NCBI RefSeq assembly: GCF_024129865.1
Contig: NZ_JAMYFE010000071.1
Location: forward strand, 1 to 36,030
Length of the DNA stretch: 36,030 bases
Direction: 5' to 3'
DNA from: Stieleria tagensis
GTDB lineage: Bacteria; Planctomycetota; Planctomycetia; Pirellulales; Pirellulaceae
Shown here: one piece after another, positions 1 to 7,600 of the stretch
Numbering within the stretch: the first letter of the stretch is position 1
How the letters are laid out: the number at the start of each line of letters is the position of its first letter
Notes under the pieces: model-generated
Seen by the model: only the letters and a program-made list of their open reading frames with translations
Databases searched by the model: none
What the model was told of the DNA's origin: nothing
Position numbers and translations under genes: made by a program

Positions 1-190
1 CGCAACTTCAAAACGCGTCAGCGAGGGATCCCGCTAACACCCTAAATCCCTCGCTGACGCGTCGGGTTACCGTAAAAGCGCAACTTCAAAACTCACGCTC
101 ACGCGTCGGGTTGTGATGAAAAACGCTGGCTTCAAAACTCGCGCGTCGGGTTATCGTAACAGCGCAACGTCAAAACGCGTGATCAAGTAA
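1..190. repeat. Cluster of short extragenic repeats
   Basis: Four degenerate units follow one another at about 1-70, 78-112, 124-152 and 162-180. Each opens with a GCGCAACTTCAAAAC-like block (GCTGGCTTCAAAAC in the third), and the first three close with ACGCGTCGGGTT. Between the two blocks lies a variable core, which in the first unit is a long hairpin. Spacing is irregular (about 30-80 bp) and units vary, so this is a palindromic extragenic repeat family and not a CRISPR array. The same family reappears at the right edge of the window. No transposase lies nearby. The cluster is downstream of the aldolase gene that ends at 262. Confidence 0.8.
13..62. repeat. Perfect 17-bp-arm hairpin inside the repeat cluster
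   Basis: Positions 13-29 (ACGCGTCAGCGAGGGAT) are the exact reverse complement of 46-62, with a 16-nt loop at 30-45. The stem contains the GCGAGGGAT core that is also seen at the right window edge. It would make a strong RNA hairpin if transcribed from the aldolase side, but no T-run follows on either strand, so I call it an extragenic palindrome and not a confirmed terminator. Confidence 0.85.
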
Positions 191-261
191 CACCGTCGAT
201 CCACTTGCTTGTGTTTCGAGCTGGTGGGATTGGCATCTAATACGACGCGGCAACGTGCCCT

Positions 262-1179
262 CTAGGATTTGATCCAGTCGAAGAAACCAATTGACTTGAG
301 TTCGGTTTGCAATGCTTTGGCGGCGGGGTCAGAGAGCGCGGCAATCGGCAGACGCGGCGGTCCGCATTGGAAGCCAACCATCGACATGATCGCTTTCTGT
401 GCGGCTCGGGGACCGAACGGGACAAAGGTCCGAACTAACAGTTGTGCCCGATGCTGGTGAAGTCGGGTTTGCTCGGCATCGCCGGCGAGAAAGGCTTGCA
501 GGAGTTGCTGATAAATCGGTGCGGCGAAATTGTAGGTGCTGCCGACGGCCGCTTTGGCTCCGGCGACCAGCCCGCTGTGAAGCATTTCATCGGTGCCCCA
601 CAGAATGTCGAATTGATTGTCGGCATAGTCCAAACAGGCTTGGAATTCATGCACCGCTGGCGACGTGAATTTGATTCCGCGCAAATTCGAAATTCGCTCA
701 CCGCCGACTCGCAAAAACTCGACCATGTCACAGGCCGCGCCGGTCGCAGCTGGAATGTGGTAGTAGTAGAACGGCAGCTCGGGCGCTCCCGAGGCGATTT
801 CGGCCATCGAGCGAACCAGAGTTTCCATTGATGCCGGTTTAAAGTACACCGGGCAGACGGCGGAAATGGCATCCGCACCGATGGATTGGGCATGTGCGGC
901 CAAACGGTTCGCGTCGACCAAACTTTCACAGCCGACTTGAACGATCACGGGAATCCGGCCGCCGGCAGCTTCGACAAACGCCGCGGCTGCCTGTTGGCGT
1001 TCATCAATGGCCAACGAGAGACCTTCGCCGGTGCTGCCCAGTACATACAGCCCAGCGATTCCTTGCTCGATCAAACGATCAACCATCGGGCCGACCCGTG
1101 CCGTCAACAAGTTTCCGTCAGAATCAAACGGAGTGAACGTTGCGGCCACCAAGCCTTCGATCGGGGGACTTATCGCCAT
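262..1179 (-). CDS. N-acetylneuraminate lyase-like / DapA-family aldolase
   Basis: This is a class I pyruvate-dependent aldolase of the dihydrodipicolinate synthase/N-acetylneuraminate lyase superfamily, 305 residues from this start, the normal length. The pyruvate-binding GSTGEG loop is present, followed by FYYYHIP with Tyr140 as likely catalytic tyrosine, and GIKFTS with Lys170 as Schiff-base lysine. The FYYYHIP form resembles sialic-acid lyases more than DapA, so cleavage of N-acetylneuraminate or a related keto-acid sugar to pyruvate is the best guess. The reading frame stays open to 1386, but the upstream part is low-complexity and unlike the family. ATG at 1179 has GAGAAG 7 nt upstream; ATG at 1194 is an alternative. 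It is divergent from the Gfo/Idh/MocA gene at 1404. Substrate is inferred only. Confidence 0.92.
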   Translation of the reverse strand: MAISPPIEGLVAATFTPFDSDGNLLTARVGPMVDRLIEQGIAGLYVLGSTGEGLSLAIDERQQAAAAFVEAAGGRIPVIVQVGCESLVDANRLAAHAQSIGADAISAVCPVYFKPASMETLVRSMAEIASGAPELPFYYYHIPAATGAACDMVEFLRVGGERISNLRGIKFTSPAVHEFQACLDYADNQFDILWGTDEMLHSGLVAGAKAAVGSTYNFAAPIYQQLLQAFLAGDAEQTRLHQHRAQLLVRTFVPFGPRAAQKAIMSMVGFQCGPPRLPIAALSDPAAKALQTELKSIGFFDWIKS

Positions 1180-1320
1180 CGTTGGACTTCTCATTGCTAA
1201 ATTCGATTTTGTTGCTTCCAGATCCAAGGTTATACAACAACCAACCATCGTGGTATGCACGGAATCGTTCGTCGCAAACATCTGCTGCGACAGCGGGGCA
1301 TGTCGGCAAGGCGGTGACTG

Positions 1321-1349
1321 TTGCGATCTGCCTTGGCAACGACGATAAT
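1321..1349 (+). promoter_or_regulatory. Sigma70-like promoter of the Gfo/Idh/MocA gene
   Basis: TTGCGA at 1321-1326 is separated by exactly 17 nt from GATAAT at 1344-1349, about 55 nt before the ATG at 1404. Inverted repeats surround it: GTCGCA/TGCGAC at 1271-1291, and CAAGGC (1307-1312) with GCCTTG (1330-1335), the latter straddling the -35 box. The promoter at 24915 has the same -35 box and spacing. Prediction from sequence only. Confidence 0.45.
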
Positions 1350-1403
1350 GAGTCTTATCAGCCCACCTGCTTCTCCCCCTGATCACTCACCGGAAAAACC
1401 GCT

Positions 1404-2762
1404 ATGGATCGACGTAAATTTATTGCCGGCAGCGTTCTGGCCACCGCTGCGGCGTCGACGGTCGCACACAATGCCTATGCTGCGGCCGGTGACAAAAAAC
1501 GTCGAGTCGGTCTGATCGGATGCGGATGGTACGGCAAGTGTGATCTGTTGCAATTGATGAATATTGAACCGGTCGAAGTCGTTTCGTTGTGCGATGTCGA
1601 TTCGGAAATGTTAAACGAATGCGCCGATCTGATCGCGTCGCGCCAGGAATCCAAACAACGTCCGCGGACGTATGCTTCGTACAAGGAAATGCTGGCGGAA
1701 AAGAATTTGGATATCGTCTTGGTCGACACGCCGGACCACTGGCATGCGTTGCCGATGATCGAGGCGGTTCAATCCGGGGCCGACGTCTGGGTGCAAAAGC
1801 CGACTGGATGTGATGTGCTAGAGAGCAAAGCGATGCTGGACGCAGCACGGGCCAGCGGACGCGTGGTGCAAGTCGGCACGCAGCGCCGCAGCACACCCCA
1901 TTTGATCGAAGCCAAACAGCGGGTGGTTGATCAAGGATTGCTCGGTGATGTGGCAATGGCCGAGGTCTGTTGTTACTACCACATGCGATCCCGCCAGAAT
2001 CCGCCAGACACCGCACCGCCGGCCAACCTGGACTATGAAATGTGGACGGGGCCCGCACCCATGCGACCCTATAACAAATTGGTGCACCCACGATCCTGGC
2101 GGGCGTTTATGGAGTATGGCAACGGCATCGTCGGCGACATGTGCGTGCACATGCTGGACATGGTGCGCTGGCAATTAGGATTGGGATGGCCCACTCGCAT
2201 CAACAGTAGTGGAGGGATCTTTGTCGATCATGAATCCAAAGCCAATATCAGCGACACCCAGACCGCCGGCTTTGAATTTGATGAACTGACGGTCAATTGG
2301 ACACATCGCAGCTGGGGTGCTGCGCCAGACCCCGAATGGCCGTGGGCTGGAATCATCTATGGCGACAAAGGAACTTTGAAACTGGATGTCAACAAGTACG
2401 AATTCACGCCCCGTGGCGGCGGTGAAAAACTAACCGGGCAAGCGGTCATTGAAACGGACAAGTATCCCAGTGACGAAACCGATCAGCGGGACTGGAAGCT
2501 CGAATTGCATGTCGCGTCGGCCATTCGCGGCCACATGCGAGACTTCTTATACGCCATCGACAACCGATCCAAGCCAGTTGCTGATATCGAACAGGGGCAC
2601 ATCTCCAGCGCGTCATGCATTATGGCGAATCTGGCCATGGATTTGGGGCGAACACTGGAATTTGATCCGCAAACCCACACCATCATCGGTGACAGCGAAG
2701 CGACCGAGCGTTTAAAACGCCCCTACCGCAAACCCTACGTGCACCCGTCGCAAGTGAAATAG
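1404..2762 (+). CDS. Tat-exported Gfo/Idh/MocA-family oxidoreductase
   Basis: The 452-residue protein begins with a twin-arginine signal (MDRRKFIAGS, then an Ala-rich stretch to about residue 28), so it should be exported folded with its cofactor. A Rossmann domain follows with GLIGCGWYG at 36-44 for NAD(P), then HWHALP, the cofactor-site loop at 131-133, and a C-terminal alpha/beta domain with the GDMCVHMLDMVRW segment typical of the family. Members oxidise or reduce sugars and cyclitols, sometimes as glycoside-cleaving enzymes. The usual EKP triad reads QKP here (Gln131-Lys132-Pro133); the lysine is kept. It is divergent from the sialic-acid-lyase-like gene, which suggests but does not prove a shared amino-sugar pathway. 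The ATG at 1404 begins exactly at the signal peptide. Confidence 0.93.
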   Translation: MDRRKFIAGSVLATAAASTVAHNAYAAAGDKKRRVGLIGCGWYGKCDLLQLMNIEPVEVVSLCDVDSEMLNECADLIASRQESKQRPRTYASYKEMLAEKNLDIVLVDTPDHWHALPMIEAVQSGADVWVQKPTGCDVLESKAMLDAARASGRVVQVGTQRRSTPHLIEAKQRVVDQGLLGDVAMAEVCCYYHMRSRQNPPDTAPPANLDYEMWTGPAPMRPYNKLVHPRSWRAFMEYGNGIVGDMCVHMLDMVRWQLGLGWPTRINSSGGIFVDHESKANISDTQTAGFEFDELTVNWTHRSWGAAPDPEWPWAGIIYGDKGTLKLDVNKYEFTPRGGGEKLTGQAVIETDKYPSDETDQRDWKLELHVASAIRGHMRDFLYAIDNRSKPVADIEQGHISSASCIMANLAMDLGRTLEFDPQTHTIIGDSEATERLKRPYRKPYVHPSQVK

Positions 2763-2792
2763 GTGATGCGCGTTGGAAGCTGATGCTGAACC

Positions 2793-2830
2793 AACCTAGA
2801 TGCCGAACAACCTAGATGCCGAACAACCTA
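2793..2830. repeat. 16-bp direct repeat, two copies plus a third start
   Basis: The unit AACCTAGATGCCGAAC occurs at 2793-2808 and again at 2809-2824, and the next six bases (2825-2830) begin a third copy. It lies between the convergent genes ending at 2762 and 2883 and runs straight into the AACCTAAAGG hairpin element. Confidence 0.85.
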
Positions 2831-2850
2831 AAGGTTGAACTCCAACGGTG
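2824..2850 (+). repeat. Small hairpin element, copy 1, between convergent genes
   Basis: CAACCTAAAGGTTG at 2824-2837 folds into a 6-bp stem with a two-base AA loop and is followed by AACTCCAACGGTG. A second copy at 25921-25947 has the same loop and tail but a stem changed in a base-pair-preserving way. Both copies lie between the 3' ends of convergent genes. A bidirectional terminator or a processed RNA end is possible; there is no T-run. Confidence 0.6.
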
Positions 2851-2882
2851 CGCAGATCAGTGCTGAATCGCTGTCGCTTTGC

Positions 2883-4439
2883 TTAGATGCTGCGGTCGTA
2901 GCGTGGATTCCACTTGATCTTCCAACCCGCGTCCAAGATCGACGCTCCGGATGGTTCGGGCAACTCTTGATCGTCTTCTGATTCGGGCGTTGGCTGGGGA
3001 GCGTTAAATTCCACGGGGCCTTCGTTCGACGGCGATGCCGGTTCGGTGTTGGATTCAAAACTTTTGAGTTTCGATTTTGGCATGTCATCAAAGTCCGTTG
3101 CCGGCTTCATGCTGGTTTGCGAATCGCTGTCGCTGGGCTGGGTCACAACCGGATCGGCGAACGACGAATAACCGTTGACAATCGCTGGGCTAAACGCGTC
3201 ATAGTACGACATCGGCACGCGCTGAACGACTTGTCTCGCCACGACGACAGTGTCGTTGTAGGACTCGTAGACTTGACGTGTGACTGGACGGCGGACCATC
3301 TGTGTGACCGGTTCGTATTCGGTGTACTGAATGGTTTGCGGAACCTTTCGTGTCTCGTATCGGACACGACTGGTTTGGACCGGAACCTTACGAACCTGTT
3401 CCTCTGTGACCCAGCGTTGCTGTGTCACAGGGATCTTACGAGTTTTGGTTTGCGTCACGGGGCGTTGAACCACGAAGGGAACTTTGCGAACCATCGTGGT
3501 CGGAACCATTCGCGTCGATTGCACGGGAATGTTCTGAGTCAAATACTCGGTTTGCATCCGCGTTGATTGCACCGGCACGTTCTGAGTCACCGTTTCGGTC
3601 TGCATTCGTTGGACCTGAACGGGCACCTGAACCTGCTCTGTGACAGGTTGGTAGGACGTTTGAGCAACTTGCTGTTGCACATAGTTCGGGCGGTACTGGT
3701 ACTGGGTTTGAGCGGTCGGCGGCGTGTAATACGGTGCGACCACGTTGCCACCATGAACACGAGCAAAAATCCCAAACGGTCCCGGCGTCGCGTACAAATC
3801 ACGTTTGTAGGTCGTTGCATATCCGACCGAACCAGGGGTGATCGTCGTCGTCGGCACATAGCCGCCGGCGTCCACGGTTTGGTTGTAAATGTTTGTCTGG
3901 GGGCGCAGTGTCGTGTACTGCTGCGTTTGCATTTGAGTCTCGACGACGGGACGCTGAACCGTGTACTGCTGTTGGTACATCTTGGTTTCGGTCACCGGTC
4001 GTTGCACCGCGTACTGCTGTTGGTAGTACTTTGTTTCCGTCACGGGCCGGTAGGTCGTGTATTGTTCCTCGCGCTCGGACGTTTCTGTCACGTATTCGGT
4101 TTCGGTATAAGTCTCGTCACGGTAACTGGTTTCGGTGACGGGTTTCCAAACCGTAAAACGTTCTTCGCGATAGCTGGTTTCGGTGAACGGGACGGGGACG
4201 GTGATCTCCCGCATTTCAGTCTTGGTGCGGACCACAGGCCGATACGACGTCACCGGAGTTTCGACCATTTCCGTCTTATACACCGGGCGCATGCGTTGCA
4301 CCGTTTGCCGTTCGAGAACGGTTTGTGGCTCACATCGATACGTCTGTGGGAAACAGCATTCTTGGGCAGAACCGACACCACCCAACAGGCAGGTTGCTGA
4401 ACCAAGCAAGACAAATGATCGAGAGAGCTGGCGAATCAT
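2883..4439 (-). CDS. Secreted YTV-repeat protein of planctomycete type
   Basis: The 518-residue protein has an N-terminal signal peptide (SFVLLGSATCLLGGVGSA) and a short Cys-rich stretch (QECCFPQTYRCEP). Residues about 30-170 and 240-400 are built from degenerate 15-22-residue repeats of the type RPVTETKMYQQQYTVQRPV, rich in Thr, Val, Gln, Tyr and Arg. This matches the YTV family (Pfam PF07639) described from planctomycetes, where such proteins have been linked to the proteinaceous cell wall. A Tyr/Pro/Gly-rich linker (about 180-240) separates two repeat blocks with different periods. The C-terminal ~90 residues are acidic, Pro/Ser-rich and probably disordered. A structural, cross-linked envelope role is the likely function; no catalytic motif is visible. 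It is convergent with the oxidoreductase gene. Confidence 0.82.
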   Translation of the reverse strand: MIRQLSRSFVLLGSATCLLGGVGSAQECCFPQTYRCEPQTVLERQTVQRMRPVYKTEMVETPVTSYRPVVRTKTEMREITVPVPFTETSYREERFTVWKPVTETSYRDETYTETEYVTETSEREEQYTTYRPVTETKYYQQQYAVQRPVTETKMYQQQYTVQRPVVETQMQTQQYTTLRPQTNIYNQTVDAGGYVPTTTITPGSVGYATTYKRDLYATPGPFGIFARVHGGNVVAPYYTPPTAQTQYQYRPNYVQQQVAQTSYQPVTEQVQVPVQVQRMQTETVTQNVPVQSTRMQTEYLTQNIPVQSTRMVPTTMVRKVPFVVQRPVTQTKTRKIPVTQQRWVTEEQVRKVPVQTSRVRYETRKVPQTIQYTEYEPVTQMVRRPVTRQVYESYNDTVVVARQVVQRVPMSYYDAFSPAIVNGYSSFADPVVTQPSDSDSQTSMKPATDFDDMPKSKLKSFESNTEPASPSNEGPVEFNAPQPTPESEDDQELPEPSGASILDAGWKIKWNPRYDRSI

Positions 4440-4699
4440 CGCGGAAAAACCTTGGGAGACACTACGTTTGTTTCGAAAGGGCAGCGGCGATCATTTTAGA
4501 ACGCGCGCTCCTTACGTTAAAAGATTACGCAGTTCATTAGCGAATTGCCAAAGAAAGACGCAAAAAACTTGTGTTTTGACTCAAGTTTGCCCCGCTAATT
4601 TCACCAATTTGCCTGACTGGTTACCCACATCGCCGTTGCCCCCAACTTGAGCCAGTGGGACAGTTTGACGGTTGTAGCGGTTATTGGGATTGTAGCGGC
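4440..4699. other. Intergenic region with an inverted repeat
   Basis: 260 bp between the YTV gene start and the end of the ATPase gene, both on the minus strand. AAACTTG (4565-4571) and CAAGTTT (4582-4588) form a 7-bp-arm inverted repeat with a 10-nt loop, about 125 bp upstream of the YTV start. It could be a regulatory site for that gene or a terminator for the upstream operon. I found no convincing -35/-10 pair. Near 4668-4699 there is a short duplication of TTGTAGCGG. Confidence 0.4.
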
Positions 4700-7600
4700 T
4701 TAGGACGGGCGGTCTTCGCCGGTTGCGGCATCGAAGGTGTCTTCGATTTCGCGGTAGTTCTGAGCCATTTGATCCAGCTGTTCCTTCAACTTTGACAAAT
4801 CGCGACCATTGCCGATCGATTCAGTCAGAATCGGCCGCAACCATTCTTGCATCAAATGGAACTGGCCTTTGATTAAATCCGCCAATACCCGCGGGACTTT
4901 GTGCTGCACAAACACTTTCTGATCCGGCGGCGCGGCGTTGGCCTGGAGGTCGCTGATCCGCTGCAGTTGTTCGCCAGTGGTTTTCAGGGTTCCCGAAAGT
5001 TGCTCGGCCGAAGCGGTCAGGCTGTGGCGAATCAGGTCGATCCGCGCGTCCATCCGCTCCTCGGTCCCGTCATTGCCCACCGCAATTGCTTTGGAGATCA
5101 CCTGGCGGATCGATTCCAAACCGTCACGCATCGAAGCGAGTTGCCGCATCAACTGTCCGGCTTGATCCTCGCTGTCCATCCCCTGCATGCGAGTGCTTTC
5201 GACGTACGAATATTTGATGCTATCCCAGCGTTCCTTTTCTTCCGCAGTCAGGATCCCCATCAATTCCTTGAATTTCAACACATTGGCTTCGTTGTCGGTT
5301 GTCAGCGTTTGGGCGTCTTGTTGGTAGCTGCCAACGATCAACGATTGCAATTCATCTGCGTTCATCACGCCGGCGACTTTTTCCGCCATGCGATTCATAT
5401 TGCGATAACTGCCTTGCAATTTGAACGGCGGTTCGGTGCGGTAGGCGTCGGCTTGGGCCGCACTGCGGATGTACGCTCGGTTGACTCGCAACACGATGTC
5501 ACGCACACGCAACAATTTGCGCATCACTTCGAACATCTCGCGGACTTGGTCCGACGACAGGTTGCTCTGCAGTTCCATGCCCTCGAGCGTGTCACGCTGT
5601 GCGGCCGTGATGATAGCGCGAGCATCGTCGGAGCCGGCCGTAGAGAGCGGTGCCAACGCAGCATTGCTGGTCAGACAATTCTCTAAATAGCTCATCTCGA
5701 ACGCGTCTGCCGATTCGCCAATGATTTCACCCAAGTTATACACGTCGGCCCGGTTGGACAGCATATCTGGGATTTGGAACCGCTCTCCACTTTCGGTATA
5801 AGGGTTTCCGGCCATCACCACTGCCACGCGTCGACCACGCAAATCGTAGGTCCGTGTACGACCGTGACTGACTCCCTCGATCTTTCGAGTGGCATCACAC
5901 AGCGAGATGAATTTTTGCAGAAACTCGGGATGGGTGTGCTGGATGTCGTCCAGATACAGCATCACGTTGTCACCCATCTCCAACGCCAGGTTCAATCGTT
6001 CGACTTCTTCCTTGGCCGCTGCATTGGGTGCTTCGGCGGGATCAAGTGATGTGACCTGGTGGCCGATTGCGGGACCATTGATTTTCATGAACACCAACCC
6101 CAAGCGGTTGGCGATGTATTCCATCAACGTCGTCTTGCCGTATCCTGGCGGCGAAATCAACAACAGCAATCCCATTCGGTCGGTGCGTTTGTTCTCACCA
6201 GCCGCCCCCATCTGTTTGGCCAGGTTGTCTCCGATCAACGGCAGATAGACCTCGTCGATCAAGCGGTTGCGAACGAAACTGGTCAACACGCGAGGTTTGA
6301 ATTCATCCAATCGCATGTCTGCCCGCGCATCGGCGATTAGTCTTGCTTTGGTTTGGTTCAGTGCTTGATAGCGGGGAACCACGTCGATCATGTAGCGTCC
6401 CACCCGGCGCAGCAATTCGTGGTAGTGCAGCACCATCTGTCCACTCTGTATCCGCGAATGGCTGCCGGCCATTCCTTCGAGCATCGTCGAAATCGACACC
6501 TCGGTGACTCGCGATTGCCCCAGGTCACCGCACAGAATCAACCAAGCCAATTCATCGACGTAGTCGGTTGCGGGATCGGTCTCGTTTTTGTTGGGATGGT
6601 TCTTCAGATAGGCCTCCGCCCAGTTGCGAGCCAACACAAAGGAACAAACCGGATCCGCTTCGTTACTTTTGAGCGCCGTTGCCAACCATTTCTGGCGATC
6701 GACTTCAGGAATCGATTCGGTAAAGGACTGAAACAATCCCGCAGCGCGTGAACTGGCGACGTTCTTGCGCGAGACATGCACCAATTGGTCGAACAGATAG
6801 TCTGCGATGGCCGTTGCCGTGACATCGCGGCCGAACAACGGACTCCAGAGAGCTTCGTCGACAGTCGCGAGTTCTGTCAGTTTCTGACGGAACTCGACGG
6901 CCGGATCGGCATTGGGAAAGGCTTTGGCAAGCTTCGCAAAGCCCCCGATCCAATCGGTCATCGCCTTTCGGGTCTTGCCGTCCAGCAACTTGGAAAACCA
7001 CAATAAACTCGCCGCACGAACGCTTGGCGGATGCGACAGTAAATCAATCTTGGAATCCATTTCCACCAGTGTGCGCAAGATCAACGAGGCATCGTGGTCG
7101 TGAACGCCTTTGGCATAGCCCTCGCCGAATCGTCCCGCAATTTTTGCTTGAACCCAGCTGGCATCTAGCTCTTCACTGTCGATCGGTTGACGCGATTGTT
7201 TGAGTGCATGAAACAGTTCCACGGCCAAGAACTCCGCCCGGTAGACGTCTCGGTTCTCGCTGATCAGTTCCTGGTTCCATAGATCCTTGGAATCGGTCAG
7301 TGCAGGATCATCGAGTGGGTGAAAGAACTGAGTGCCGGTTAAGTGCAAACACATCGCGTCGTTGCGCATCACCGTGGTCAAATCCAGCGGCTGGGTGTTG
7401 ACTGCGAATCGGTGTTCACCCATCCGGATCACGTCGCCGCCGTCTTCGTAGAGATCATGTCGATCTTTGAGTTGGCGGACGGCATCTTCACGAATCGTCT
7501 TCATCCGGCTTTGCAAATCACCGACACGCACCGCATCGTCTAAATCTTGCAAATTTTGGATGATGTCGCGAACTTTTTCGACCATCAAATCGCCAGCAAA

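Noticed and set aside
1-190. CRISPR array
   Set aside because: Repeat units differ in length and sequence, spacers are not uniform, the core is an internal palindrome and no cas gene is present.
1180-1386. Longer N-terminal part of the aldolase (start at 1386)
   Set aside because: The extra 69 residues do not resemble the family, lie in the divergent promoter region and contain the predicted promoter on the other strand.
2793-2830. Attachment site or integration scar from the 16-bp direct repeat
   Set aside because: The copies are directly adjacent and no integrase, tRNA or foreign segment is nearby; slippage duplication is simpler.
3567-4400. Long plus-strand frame (277 codons) opposite the YTV protein gene
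   Set aside because: It is the mirror of a repeat-rich coding region; the minus-strand frame has a signal peptide and family match, the plus frame has none.
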